Assembly: GCF_947242115.1 (NCBI RefSeq)
Contig: NC_074714.1
Location: forward strand, 34,792,323-34,856,322
From: Biomphalaria glabrata
Taxonomy: Eukaryota; Mollusca; Gastropoda; Planorbidae
Length of the DNA: 64,000 nt
Direction of reading: 5' to 3'
Shown here: positions 35,600 through 47,335 of the stretch, piece by piece
Position numbering within the stretch: the first letter of the stretch is position 1
Layout of the letters: every line of letters starts with the position of its first letter
Notes under the pieces: model-generated
What the model was told of the DNA's origin: nothing
Database searches by the model: none
The model's input: the letters and a program-made list of their open reading frames with translations, nothing else
Position numbers and translations under genes: made by a program

Positions 35600-37180
35600 C
35601 GACGTTTAATGTCTTCAGGGTTAGGGTTAGTAATTTTTTTTTTTAGATTTATCTGAATTTGACAAATTTATCATTCTGTTCTGCCTTCCCTTCCACAAGC
35701 ACATCTTAAAGGTTAAGGTAGTTGGGGATAAGGCGATTATATTTATCGTCATCACACCCGATCCGACTCTGTATCTATCATCAGAATCTTTTGCTTTATC
35801 GTTTTAAGGGGTGGGGGTGGGGGGAGCTGAAATGGTAAAATTCAATACTCTACCATCAAACTTGACTTTGCATTTACTACTGACTTATGAGTGGCTGAAT
35901 TTTACATTAGAGAGAGGTAGCGACATAATATATATTTTTTTTAAAAAATAATATGAACAATTAATCTAAAGGGTTGGTGGTGGATGTGAAGCATTAAGCG
36001 GGGAATCATCTCTACCTCCCCTCCACAGAATCCTTTGATGTACAGGCCTAAATTATATAATGTGATTTTCCCCGTTTGTCAGCTTTTCTTTTGATTCATG
36101 AACATTCTGTTGAAAATTAATTATTGTTGGTATTTTCGGAATAAAACATGCGCTAAAAAAAATCAGTTATCTTCTAAATTAAGTCTCTATTGAAGATTGC
36201 CTAATTTTCTGCCTTGTCAAAAAGTGACAGATTTTCCGGTCCCGGGTGCTTAAATTACTGGGAGCTTAAATATTTCCAGACACCAGTCGATTGTGAGTCA
36301 GAAAGAATAAAATCATTTGTTAATAGCAGAGCTGAGTTTGTCACCCAGTCCATCTACTGTACATACACACACACCGTTTTCCATTCATTGGACCAAGGCA
36401 GAGGTCGTTTAGCTTCCCTCCCCTTATCACTCTTAAAGCAAAGAGGGACACCCATGAGCCGCTAGCCGAAAACGCCATCGTCTGGATGTTATGTCATCCT
36501 GGATATCTTGCTAACTTCTGTTCCCCCCCCCCCCCTCCAGTAAAACTTAGTTTTCTTTCGCCACTTTCTCTTCCCTCCCCTCTTCTTGACATTCTTTCAT
36601 TTTCCATATATGACTCCCCTCCCCTCTTGTGAATGGTAATTGGTGTGCGTGTGTGGCGTATTGTATGAGTGTGACTTATATAACGCACCTGTGGTGTATT
36701 GCTCCAGTGGTAAAAAATGGGACGTCTAGTAAGTGAGGTATGTCTTTGATGGTTGTGAGATATGAACAATATGGGTATTTGGCGCAGTAAAAGTGGGCAC
36801 TGTTTTCTTTTGAACTTCCAGACCGCCGAGCAGCAACTTTAGAACAGAATTAGAATACGACTAATTTCGTATTTATCACCAACTACCAGTATCCACTTTT
36901 CCAGGTATTACGTTATGTTGTAATTATCTTTGACTCAACTCTTTTGACACACAAAATAATCAGCTCTGCAAAGGTTTACAGCGCTTAATAAATTAAATTA
37001 TTATTTTGTAGTTATTTGCAGGAGCTTGCATACCTAGATAAACCTAACTCTACCCTAACCCTAACATTAACGGTACCTAAACAGTAGGCCTATATCTAGG
37101 GGAAAAATGTCGATTTTTGCACATTAACGTAACCTGTAGCTAATCAGTTAATGAGCAGATTAGCTAGCTTAAATATATGG
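35600..37180. other. Intergenic DNA without supported gene
   Basis: Mixed composition. Some short open frames (for example 36214-36465) have no start context, splice sites or family resemblance. A C13-type run lies at 36522-36536. Confidence 0.4.
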
Positions 37181-37189
37181 CTCCTCCTT

Positions 37190-37570
37190 CGTAGCTGAAG
37201 ATGAGATTATTTCCCATTTTTCTATGAATTTGAAGATGGCTTTGGAGTCCATTTTTTCTTTTAAAAAGCCGACCACATAGATGGCATGGGTTGCTGCAGA
37301 TATACCTGCTTCATTTCTCACCTTCCTTTTTTTTTAAATCTTAGATCTACGTTCTTTGTTAATTACCAAGCTCCTTGCGTTATTTCATGAAACATGACAC
37401 TCACGGCCGCAGTCAATAAGAAAGGACCAGAGCTTAAGCGTTTCCCTCACACTCCTTGAGAGAACTCTTAAGGGTGTCTTTGTAACGTTTGTGTTGACCC
37501 TCCCACGCAATTGTTGCTGTGGCATGGATACTGTTTATCCGTAACAACGTCTGTTATGTGGTCAAGCCAA
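37190..37570 (-). mobile_element. LINE tail fragment (RYKDTLK motif)
   Basis: On the minus strand about 37510-37440 reads WEGQHKRYKDTLKSSLKECE, the familiar end region of RTE/Jockey-like LINE ORFs (GRQHKRYKDTLK). The rest of the block, down to 37190, is degenerate. Confidence 0.65.
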
Positions 37571-37879
37571 TAAACCAAATGGATTATTCTTTAATGCAAC
37601 CCTAATGTCCAACCCAAACCAAAGACTAGCTAAGTAATGTGCACATTGACGGATTTTAAGCTTTAGCAGTACTGTGTCAGCGTGCACTTGTCTCCTCTAC
37701 CGCCTTAAAATCGTTTTCTAAACTAAAATGTACTAAAATGATGGTACTGATAAATCTACCTTAGTCTAGTCCCCTGCCTAGAATGAGAAAGGAGGGGATG
37801 GTGGAATTAATATGTCTCATTAATTGTTTTACCATTAATAAGATACTTGATAAGCTAAGTTATTTTTTAACTCTCAATA

Positions 37880-37965
37880 ATTTCATATAAAACACACGCG
37901 CAAGTACGTACGCACACACATACACATATATACACACATATGTACATACACACACATAATGAAAT
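37880..37965. repeat. (CA)n/(TA)n-type microsatellite
   Basis: Imperfect run of CA, TACA and CACATA words. Confidence 0.85.
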
Positions 37966-38640
37966 AAAGCATCATCAAATTAAAAAAAAAAAAAAGAACA
38001 TCTATGTGAAAAACAAAAAAAATACTGATTTTTTATATTTTATTATTTTTTTTTTCAGATTCAATAGAACACAAAAACATGTATCCTTAACAAACTCAAT
38101 CTACACCAACACATACAAAATAAAATATTGAGAAATAATATAGATTCACACTAGTAAAATGTACATCTATTTCCTGTTTCAATAAATAGGTCTACATTCC
38201 CTCTTATCTAAATGTATTCAGATTTTGTTTATGTAATAGTTGGCAGCACACTATAACTCAATTTATTTATTTTAACCAACAAAATCCATCTGGCAACAAT
38301 TGGTTGCCTGGGAGCTGTTGCTATCATCATTTTAATATGGCGGCCGCCAGCTAAAACATGATCACCTCATAGTGATAGTCATAGTCATTGATAGTCATAC
38401 AAATACAATTACAATGTCAACAATGATGATTGGAATGGATGATTGGTAAAGCTCGAGCTGCCTTCCATCAGCTGAAGAACACCAGGGGATCTAGATCATG
38501 ATCTGTTATAGGCCAGGGAAATAACTTAGCACCATCACCAAAATGAAGATAGGCTATTCAACAGTGGTCAACACCATTCATTATTTTGTTGCGATTCGCC
38601 CAGGGCATTACTATCAATGAATTCAATGTTAACCATAATG
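37966..38640. other. AT-rich DNA, nothing assigned
   Basis: No supported gene. A 'catagtgatagtcatagtcattgatagtcat' low-complexity stretch lies at 38369-38400. Confidence 0.4.
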
Positions 38641-38689
38641 TATCATTCATTGAAATTTGAATCATTATCATGATTATGATTCATTGACA

Positions 38690-39670
38690 ATGTGGCCATG
38701 GGTTCTGATCTGCATCTCCATTGGACTCCTTGGTTGTCTAGGTCTAGGATACTGCTGAGATAGGTGAAGCTTTCCACCTCTTCCAGCGCCTCACCTTGGA
38801 CAGTAATGGGTGTGTTGTTGGATGCTTTTATCTGTAAGGGCTTACTCTTCCCTCTGTTTATGGTAAGACCCATTCTAGCTGAATTGTCTGCATTGATGCT
38901 TGTGTCTTCTGCATCTGCAAAGTCAAGATCATCTAGCTGTTTCTACAGACTACAGTGTCCACTGAATACCATTCCGCTTCTGGTCTGTTGCTGTCTTTAT
39001 GACCCAATCTATTTATGGCTAGCTGAAACAAGAAGGGAAAGAGTAAGCAGCCTTCAAATGTGTCTGTCAGTTGTCTACCATGCACTATTCTACAATTCAT
39101 CCCACCATATGACTTTTTGATGATATTTGTAATATTTTCAGACACTTTAGTGTCTCAGTAGTCTCCAGAGAGTCTCTCTGTCCACATATTTTATAAAACT
39201 GAAATAGAGAGGGAAGTTCCATTCCACTGACTGTTCCAAAATGATGCATATCATTGCTTTCTGATCTGTGCATGATCTCTCCTTTCGAAAACCGGCTTGT
39301 TGATCATGGATATTTCCTGGAATAGACAGAAGTGTTGTCCCTCAGTAGTTGGAGCAGGAACTAAGGTTGCCTTTCTTGGGGAGTTTGATGAGGTAGCCCT
39401 CCTTCCACTCTGCAAGAGAGGTAAGCATAACTTCACACTTGTATCAATGGCTGTCTTTAGCACTTCAACTGGCATGCTGTTAGGCTCTACAGATTTGCCA
39501 TTTTTCAATTGCTTGATTGCACTGCGGATGTCTTCCTTAGTGGGTGTATTGCACTTTATAGTCATGTCTCTTGCAGCTGGCAGTATCTCTGGTGGATTTG
39601 CAGGAGTATGTCTTAATCCATCTCTTGTTTTGTCCTTTATCTGCTATCACTTTACCCTTTAGTTGTCGCT
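38690..39670 (-). mobile_element. LINE reverse transcriptase, decayed
   Basis: Reading leftwards on the minus strand: the fingers (PTKEDIRSAIKQLKNGKSVE then PNSMPVEVLKTAI), then QAGF-like and template-grip segments, a QLDDLDFAD box (the YADD region) and MGLTINRGKSKPLQIKASNN with LEEVESFTYLSSILD. Several frame changes interrupt it. The order and wording fit the LINE group whose C-terminus appears at 35240-35560. The two may be halves of one old insertion separated by later DNA. Confidence 0.85.
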
Positions 39671-39679
39671 CAGACTTGG

Positions 39680-40110
39680 CAAAGTTTCCTGTTATTAGGT
39701 AGATCTAGAATTAGATATTCTAGCAATTGCTTCAATTAGGTATAAATCTATTTATGTATTAGTATTTATATAATGTAATCATGAGTGTCAGTAGAATTTT
39801 TAGATTATAATTATAGTTCTAGACATTGATGATTTAATAAGCATTCTAGAATACAAATCTAATATTTCTATCTCTACACTACTCACTAGCCCCTAGTAGG
39901 CAGTATTCACAAGCTAAATTCCACAATGACAATACACAAATAAAATCTACATATTTACAAAGAGCATGGAAAAAGATTTCAGCCACTTCATTATTGAAGA
40001 CAAATTTAAATATTATTGGGATATGTCTAATATTGCTTTTCTGTTCAATTAGTGATTAGTAAACTAATATTAATTTCCTCTTATATTTATGGTATGGAAG
40101 TCAGATATTT
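39680..40110. other. AT-rich DNA, nothing assigned
   Basis: No supported gene or repeat before the retroposon-like insertion. Confidence 0.4.
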
Positions 40111-40127
40111 GGATAACAAGTCATAAT

Positions 40128-40608
40128 CCTTGTTGATGTCTAAGAGCTGAGCCGAAGGCTCTTCGAGCTCTAAGTTTGAAAAAAAACCTGTTTGGACGCC
40201 AAACAGTAAAAAAAAAAAACCTGTGAGAACACAGTTCTGTTTGAGAGAGACCCGAGTCAATGCCTATGTAAAACATTGCTGTTTCCAATGCCTTTGGCCC
40301 CGACGCATGCTTGGCTGCACATGGCCGAAGGCCGAGGGCACCGGGAGCCTCCGCCATTTTCCTTCGCTGTACCAAGCTAGCTGTGTGGGAACTGCCATTG
40401 ATGTAACGGTCCCTTTGAGGAACAGCGCATGGATGTGGGACGTGTTCGTGGGGACTTTTTTACAACCCCGCCCGTGCAATGGGTGGACTCTCGTCTACCC
40501 GTGGGCATCCCCACGGGAGTCTTGTGTTGCTACCCATTTAACCTAACCACTTCCTCTAATGGCCGTTTCCACGCGGGCGCCACGATGAGGCAGGGCAACG
40601 TACCCGCG
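40128..40608. mobile_element. GC-rich retroposon-like insertion, 481 bp, with 13-bp target duplication
   Basis: AACAAGTCATAAT occurs on both sides (40115-40127 and 40609-40621), a perfect 13-bp direct repeat of the length left by LINE-driven retroposition. The insert is far more GC-rich than its surroundings. It includes 'gagccgaaggctcttcgagctc', two A-rich runs (40170-40220) and no long frame. It could be a SINE, a truncated LINE end or a processed RNA copy. I do not recognise the source. It sits about 250 bp upstream of the dsRNA-binding gene's first visible exon. Confidence 0.75.
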
Positions 40609-40860
40609 AACAAGTCATAATAGAATTTTGTAAAAAGGGGCATCTTTTATAAACACTTGCACCCTTAACTCCATGCAACCAGACTTAATGTGCCAAAGTG
40701 TCTTTTGAAATTGCCTACCAAATATTAATTACCAAAGTCTCAGGCTTATCAATTTTGTTACATTATTATTAGTTGTTATTCATATTTTTTTTTTAATGTT
40801 TTCTTTAATTTTTGTTTTTTATGTATTAGATTTCTTGGATTCAAAGATTAGCATGATAAA

Positions 40861-41377
40861 ATGTGCAATGATAAAATGCTTCAGCAGATGAGAAAAGTCA
40901 AAGTTGTTATCATCAGAAATAATTTTCAAGAAAATCTGAAATCAGTGTGTGCTGTCACTACTTTCTCCTTTCATTTTGTTAAAAAAGAAAACTTACAGAT
41001 TCAAATTATCAGCAAAAGAAAGAAATCAACAAAAACAGATCTGAACATAATGGCCAGCACTTCTGAAAAATCAAGTGTCCTAGATAGAGGCATTAAACCA
41101 CTAAATTCTAAAAACTCCAAAAACTTTGAGTGTGACAACAACCCAAGAATTTTTGGTAAAATCTATCCCAGCAAACTTTTAAGTGTATTAATACATAGAA
41201 CAGTCCTTAACTTAAAAGAAAACTTAATTTTACCACAAGAGGAAAATTCTGTTCAGAAAAGGCAATGTGATTCTAGTTTAGTTAAAAAAAATGTGATTCA
41301 TCAGAGTACACTATCTCAAAAGCAACATTTTCATCTTAAGTTTTTAATGAAATATCAACATCCTCCGGATAAAGAAG
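40861..41377 (+). CDS. dsRNA-binding/RNase H chimeric gene, exon 1 in view
   Basis: The frame opens after a stop at 40849-40851. The first ATG is at 40861 and another fitting start (MASTSEKSSV) is at 41050. The segment encodes about 172 residues, Lys- and Ser-rich and largely disordered, ending HFHLKFLMKYQHPPDKE. The donor is GAAG|gtaat at 41377/41378, phase 1. It fits the next exon's acceptor exactly, and the dsRNA-binding module starts there. A retroposon-like insertion ends 240 bp upstream. A 5' UTR exon is possible. No signal peptide is present. Mitochondrial or nuclear targeting could not be judged. Confidence 0.65.
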
Positions 41378-41490
41378 GTAATTATACATTTATCAATACA
41401 TATAGTATTGATTAAAACTTTTTTTATAATGTATGTGTTTTTATAGTATGTAACTACAATGTATAAAACATAATTTACTTTTAAATGCAG

Positions 41491-41732
41491 CTTTGAAGCT
41501 CTTGGGCGAGTTCCCTAACCCTGTGAAGCTTTTCATTGATGTTGTAAAGCCATTGGTGGAAGGTGATCCCACTCTGCAACCATCTCTCATTGTAACGAGC
41601 TGCTTGAAAAGTACATATTGGAAGGCTCAGTTGATTTTCAATTTTGAAAACAAAATTACTGTGACAGGCATTCATCATTCTAAAACTCAGGCTATAAAGA
41701 GAGCATTTTTACTCATGTGTTCATGGTTGAAG
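41491..41732 (+). CDS. Chimeric gene exon 2: first DHX30-like dsRNA-binding module
   Basis: Acceptor 'ttaaatgcag' ends at 41490 and donor TTGAAG|gtacc follows 41732. Phases are 1 in, 0 out. The 81 residues begin LKLLGEFPNPVKLFIDVVKP and end with TVTGIHHSKTQAIKRAFLLM and CSWLK. This follows the order seen in DHX30: an FP.PK.L...V helix, a beta hairpin ending in a 'V.G...SK..A...A' helix. The match is by memory of the family, at low identity. It supports a dsRNA-binding fold rather than proving binding. Confidence 0.6.
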
Positions 41733-41765
41733 GTACCAGTATGATATTTGTATAGTGCAGTTCTT

Positions 41766-42010
41766 AATTAGAGGTATGAATAGAGTATTTTAAATTGATG
41801 TTTCTGTGGTTCAGTGTTAGCCATATGTTCTCTAATTAAAGATATAAATGGAGCATTTTAAATTGATGGTTCAGTGTTAGCCATATATAAAGATATAAAA
41901 AGAGCATTTTAAATTGGTGTTTCTATGGTTCAGTGTTAGCCATATGTTCTCCAATTAAAGATATAAATAGAGCAATGTAAATTGATGCTTCTATGGTTCA
42001 GGGTATCTGC
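41766..42010 (+). repeat. Intronic tandem repeat, four units of about 55-85 bp
   Basis: Units share 'aattaaagatataaa(t/a)(g/a)gagcattttaaattg', 'tggttcagtgttagccatat'. They lie wholly in the intron between exons 2 and 3 of the dsRNA-binding gene. No coding. Confidence 0.85.
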
Positions 42011-42155
42011 TAAATTAATTTTTTCTATCAAGCTTTTGATTTTTGTTCTTTTAATATTACTTTAGGTTTTGCACATTTGAATTTAGTTTTCATTGACCTT
42101 GCAAAACATATATGTTCCCCAAAATAATTTGCATTTATTACTATATTTCTTTTAG

Positions 42156-42722
42156 GAAATAGGATTGATTTATAAAACTGATACAAACCAGTGGTGTCCA
42201 GTGTCCTGCAGCAAAGTCGTGCTCATGCTGGAAACATTATCAGAATATGGATCTGCGTGCTTAGGGAAGTCTAAAGGCCATGGTTTCAAGATAATACTGG
42301 AACAAATCAAAACAAAAGGAGAGAACACTGAATCATTTCAAAGTGCTGACATTAACTTCAGTCAAGAGACAGACTGCAATGTTGTTTCTGAAGATTCTAA
42401 ATCTTTAAGAAAACCATTTTGTGCTAGTTTTTCAGATCATTCATCAGGATTAATTTTAAGTCGTGATATTTGCAACTTTCTGCAATGTATTGATGAGGAT
42501 AGAAATGAAAAAAGTGACTTTCTAATTGAAGTAGTGAAGAGTTTACTTAAAGCAGATAGGACATATTGGGCACAAGGCACTGATTGTAAATTGCAAAATA
42601 GAGCATTCTGGACTTGTTCAGTGCATGTAGGCTGGCCTTTTCCATTTACTGTTGTAGCTTCAGCCTTGTCTTTGCCTACTTCCCAGTTAATGGGCTATAT
42701 GTTGACTTGTATGAAACTCAAG
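42156..42722 (+). CDS. Chimeric gene exon 3: linker and second DHX30-like dsRNA-binding module
   Basis: Acceptor 'tatttcttttag' ends at 42155 and donor CTCAAG|gtaag follows 42722. Phase is 0 in and out, 189 codons. The first about 30 residues (EIGLIYKTDTNQWCPVSCSK) sit where DHX30 continues after its first dsRBD. A Ser-rich linker follows. The last 70 residues (FLIEVVKSLLKADRTYW to WPFPFTVVASALSLPTSQLM and LTCMKLK) repeat the plan of exon 2. They echo the second DHX30 module (LLWPCPMTFVAKG...ACKKLK). Both modules end at exactly the same place relative to a splice donor, ..C..LK|gt, which supports an ancient module duplication. Confidence 0.6.
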
Positions 42723-43077
42723 GTAAGAATTGTTTGGCAATCATAAATAAAAAGTTGAAGCGAATGTGAGAGCATGAATAGTTTTTAAAAAATCTTTTTT
42801 TATTTTAATTTAAAATTAGTAGCACAGAGACTAAAAAAACATTGATAGTTTGTCTTCACAGGTTTTGGGTCTGGATTCAAATTTATTTGCTGGCCAAAGA
42901 CTTGTGCCCCATTTCTTCTCCCATTGCCCTATTTGGAATACTAATATTTTGTTAATTTTAATTTAGTATCATTTTTTATTATTAGGCTTAAACTTTCTTA
43001 TTGACTATTAAACAATTTTGCTCTCTATGCAGTTATCACTAAGTAAGACTATGTAACAATGCTACATTCTGTAAATC

Positions 43078-44786
43078 TAGTGATGGGCAAAAGTTAACTA
43101 AAAAGTTAGAAACTTTTAGTTTAACTAAAAAAAATTAGTTAAGGCCATTGTTTAACTAGAAAAAAAAGTTAAGTTAAAATTGTTGTTTAATTAATTTTTT
43201 TTAGTTACTAACTAAAATTAAAATTTGTACAACTTTTCAACATGTGGTCAGGGTTGAAACGCACTCCGTTTTCTGGTCATGTGATATCAATAACTTTGAT
43301 TATCCAAAAAAAATGATGCAGTTAACAACTATTTAGACAGTCTGCATTTGAAGAGGGTAAAGTAATGGTAGAAGTTATGGGGGTAAATATTTGCACTTGA
43401 AAGTAGCAGTATTATAAAATGTTAAACATTTTTTGCCTAAAGCTTCTGTGCAGTATTATGGATGAGGTTGTTCCGAATTTTTTTGTGAGCCACGTGGAGG
43501 TGTTTAATTTCTGTTTCTAGTGGGAATCTGATTAGTGAGTTAGGTCAATATTTAGTGGTTTTAATCAATTCATTTGCAGCAAACAATATTTTTTAAACTA
43601 CAGAACATCAAATACATACTTTTATAGTCTTAAGACTTATTATTGAGATCTATTAAGTCTAAATCAACAGCTAGGCCTATATAGATCTAAAAGCATTAAG
43701 GTAACCAACTCTAGAAAAAAAATCTTATTCCACACCCTCTCTGACCATAAAGTAAATAGACTGTGTCCAACTGATTTTAACAACCTGGTCAGCTAGACAT
43801 ACACATGACCACATATAGGCCTAGTGTACTGTACGTGTGTAGTTGATAATACTGTAAGACTACCCTGCATTAAGCGTTATACAATAGTGTTTGCTTAATG
43901 TGGAGAGGTCAGACAAGAAAATAACACACTGGCGTGGCAAGTCAAGTATGTTTAGTTATACACCCTCCCTGCCCAGAAAGTAAATAGACGGTGTGTCTGA
44001 CTGATTTTAACAACCTGGCCAGATTGACATACACGTGTAGGCCTATATAGTGTACTGAGTGTGCAGTCCATAATGACAAGATCACCCTGTTTTTTTTTTC
44101 CCTTGCACGTTTAATGGTTATGCAATAGTGTTAGTTGTATTTTTAGTGGTCAGACAAGAAAATAGCATATCGGCATGGTTAGTCAAGTATGTATTTTACA
44201 CTATAAAATAGTTATACAGGTCAAATGTTTTAAAAACTCCAACGATTTCGTTTCTATTTCTTTGGATACTAGATCTAAATTTGAAATTCTAAATCTATGT
44301 TATTTAATGAGATTTTAAACTTTACCAGTAGGCCTATAAGTAAGATTTTCCGTTATATAATAAGTTAATATAATTTTTTTTAAAAGAGTACCATTATTTT
44401 CTAAAGGTTTTAATTCAAGGCAAAAATACAAGCACACATATTTATTTAGACATTTTATTTTATTGTGCATTAACGTTTATGTAAGAAACATATTCCTTAA
44501 TACTGATTTTATTATAGATAAATATTACTAGAATGTTAAAAGAATAAGATTGAACCATAGGCATACAGTCGGATGATTATATCTATATGTAGGTTTAGTT
44601 CAACCCCGCCCCTTCTCTCCCCCCCCCCTTCCCAAAAAAAAAAGTTTGTTATAGTTTAATTAACTTTCTTTAGTTTAGTTTAACTATCTTTTGAAATTCA
44701 TGGTAAACTAATAGTTTAACTACTTTATTTTAGTTGAAAACTAGTTTTAGTTTAACTTTTAAAAGTTAGTTTAGTTCCCATCACTA
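43078..44786. mobile_element. Non-autonomous hAT element, 1.7 kb, in the gene's intron
   Basis: The ends are TAGTGATGGGCAAAAGTTAA and the inverse of TAGTGATGGGAACTAAACTA, typical of hAT. Flanks TGTAAATC (43070-43077) and TATAAATC (44787-44794) agree at seven of eight bases. Subterminal regions are rich in 'agttaac/tagttaaact' words on both sides. No transposase frame. Internally a block of about 235 bp is duplicated in tandem. Confidence 0.88.
43728..44205. repeat. Internal tandem duplication of about 240 bp in the hAT element
   Basis: Both halves carry 'caccctc.ctg.cca.aaagtaaatagac', 'ctgattttaacaacctgg', 'gacatacac', 'ataggcc', 'caatagtgtt' and 'ggtcagacaagaaaata' in the same order (start about 43728 and 43963). 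Confidence 0.8.
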
Positions 44787-44877
44787 TATAAATCTAAAAA
44801 ACAAGACTAAAAGTCATATCTACAAAAAAATATTTTTCAGCTTCCATTTTGTGCAGAGTTGTCTTTCTTTCATTGTT

Positions 44878-45702
44878 TCTTCAAAGGACATATATTGTCC
44901 AAATCAGAGTCAAGTGAATCTCTTTATGTATTTTGATATTTCTTTTTTTTTATTTTTTATTTTCCCGCTTTAATAAAATTAGCTTCTTATTAAGGAAATT
45001 GAATAAAGTGTTTTGCTTTACTAATATTTTTTCTAAATTTTCTCTAGTAACAAAGGAATGTACCAGTATGATTTGAACTTAAATAGCAAGAGTGAACTTC
45101 CCTGCATAAACAATGCTTTGTGAACATAGTAAAGTTTCTAGCACTAATGGTGGAGGAGAGTGTTATGGTGCCAGCACAATGGTCTACTATCATGAGACCC
45201 CACCCAAAAAACTATCTAAGCATTAAGTGTAATTTTGAGACCCTTAATTCACCAGTTAAAATCCTGGCACATTAGAAATAGTCACAACTTCAATAGAATA
45301 TATTTTGTACTAAACTTTGATTTGTCTGTGTAGAAAATGCGACTACTGACACCAGACAACCATGGTGTAAATAAGGAAGGCATTGGAGGCTTAGTGATCA
45401 GAGACACACAGATGCAATGGATTTTGCAAACCTCCAACGTCCAGAACCAAGATGTGATGACAAAGTTCAATGCTGATATTACCTTGTATTGTGATGCATC
45501 TAGAAATGGCTTTGGTGCGTACTTGATCAGAGGCAGTGGCAAACATGTAAGTGCAATACAATGTATCTTTAACCTTCTGGGTGTCAATGTTTCTTCAAAG
45601 GACATATTGTCCAAATCAGAGTCAAGTAAACCTTTATATGTATTTTGCTATTTCTTTTTTTTTTCCCGCTTAAATTAGCTTCTTATTAAGGAAATTGAAC
45701 AA
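44878..45702 (+). repeat. Direct repeat pair flanking exon 4 of the chimeric gene
   Basis: The block 'ttcaaaggacata(ta)ttgtccaaa' through 'tagcttcttattaaggaaat' occurs at 44878-45006 and again at 45593-45702, the second slightly shorter. The exon at 45334-45546 lies between. The arrangement suggests a local duplication of about 715 bp in which only one exon copy was kept or gained. Confidence 0.8.
45334..45546 (+). CDS. Chimeric gene exon 4: start of a retroelement-type RNase H domain
   Basis: Acceptor 'gatttgtctgtgtag' ends at 45333 and donor AAACAT|gtaag follows 45546, a strong donor. Phase is 0 on both sides, 71 codons. The residues pass through GGLVIRDTQMQWILQ into ITLYCDASRNGFGAYLIRG. 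In DIRS/Ngaro-type and other retroelement polyproteins this is the link from reverse transcriptase to RNase H (...ELQWW... then .TDAS..GWGA). The Asp of CDAS is the first catalytic acid of RNase H. No reverse transcriptase precedes it. Upstream in the same phase lies the dsRNA-binding module instead. Treated as a retroelement-derived piece, perhaps adopted by the host. Confidence 0.6.
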
Positions 45703-47335
45703 TGTACATTTTGTTATATTGATATTTTTATTGAGAATTCTGAATTCATCTCCATTGAGTAAATGCTTTGTGAAATAAAGCCTTTTATCAAGAATATTAT
45801 GCAAACAATAGAAACTATTCATATGAAATAATAGAAATAGAAAATCAAGCCAGTCACAGTAAACATTCAAAAAACATCCATTTCAGCAATAAAATTCAGA
45901 AACAGGGTCAAAGATGCTATATATTGAAAGATTGTGGTTGCCAACTAAATAATTAAAATTTTAAGCTAATCTTTAATTTTAGGTTCGAACAATATTTCTT
46001 GTGATTTCAACAGTCTGCATAAGGAACAGCCACTTGGGACAGGCATAGTGGTCATTATGTATACCATCTAGACAATGTGCAGTCGAGCATGACACACAAC
46101 ACAGATTTTGGCAACTATATCTCCACCACTCAGACAGCCATGGTTCCCCGACACAATAGAACGGAAAAAATATTTTTGCAAGAAATACTTAAAATATCGT
46201 AAGATATTAGTAAAGCCAATTTTTGTTCAATTTTAATGTTATCATTATTTTTCAGTCATTTTACAGGAAACACTTTAGATACCGGTGTCTTAAAATATGA
46301 TTATGCAAGCATTATAATAAGCTTTAATGAATAATTTCTAATTATTTATATATTCCAAAAGTGCACTTCAAAAACACGCAAAGATACTTCTATACTTGTC
46401 AGATTTACACACACACACAAAACTTTCACAAAGTAAAATTTTTGCAATGTCGTGTAGAAACTCATCAGTGGCTTGTTTTCGTACATAGTTACAACACGTC
46501 TATTCAGTTGGAGGTACTTTGTCTTGCTTGCAGCTTTACTTCGTTCTCCAGCATTGTACCTACGAAATTGTTCTCAGTGTTCTCTGAGGAAATGACAGAT
46601 TAACTTGTAGACATCAGAGGGGAGGGGGTGGCCCTCAATAGACAGTGGAATTGCTTGGTGTTATCCCTCCACTGAATGGTTTGTTTGATGTACAGTGTCC
46701 TGTACTCAATATCTAATATTCCATAATGGTATCAGAGATGTCGGAGTCACTCTGCTGTTTCATCTCATTGGTGAAAAAGAAGAATGAGATAAAATTTTAA
46801 AGTACTCTCTTTCACCAAATATGGCATACTTTTAGATCTAATAATATTGAAAAAGACAGAGGCCTCAACGAAAAATTCTGCCCAGGAATTTCACTTACTA
46901 AAATCTGGTACTTTTATACACATCATGTAATAGTTAGCGCTATTTTGTCTTGCGTTATTTTGTCTGGTCACTGACATCTATCCATTTTCAAATTATGTGC
47001 AGATATCCGAAAATTTTTAAAAATATCCTGTTCTTATATATTGTGATTTATGTCAATTTCAATTGTGTTAATAAAGTATGCATGTAGGATTAGCACTTTG
47101 AAAGAAAGCATTCCTACAAATATGCCTGCATTGATGTTGCTTGTAGAAAGTGTGTTTTATTTGTACATTATTGCTGTATGTCTACTTTGGGAATGAATAT
47201 TAAAACAGATACGCCGATGTCATAGCTAAATCTTGTTTGGTTTAGTGAAAATCTGTTTTTAAACTCTACTGTTCTATTATTTTGTGCGTACTGTAATCTA
47301 TTTTGATTTTGTAAAACCTCTGCTGATCTCTACAG
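45703..47335 (+). other. Probable intron, nothing assigned
   Basis: AT-rich DNA between exon-like segments 4 and 5. No coding segment supported. Short low-complexity stretches only. Confidence 0.45.

Larger units (their letters stand above)
42723..45333 (+). other. Intron between exons 3 and 4 of the chimeric gene
   Basis: 2.6 kb bounded by gtaag and 'ttgtctgtgtag'. It contains a complete hAT-type element (43078-44786) and the first copy of a 110-130-bp direct repeat (44878-45006). Confidence 0.6.

Noticed and set aside
36214-36465. Possible small gene
   Set aside because: No splice signals, start context or recognisable motif; chance open frame.
40223-40620. Overlapping open frames in the GC-rich insert as genes
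   Set aside because: They lie inside a retroposon-like insertion, exist in several frames because of high GC, and have no conserved wording that I recognise.
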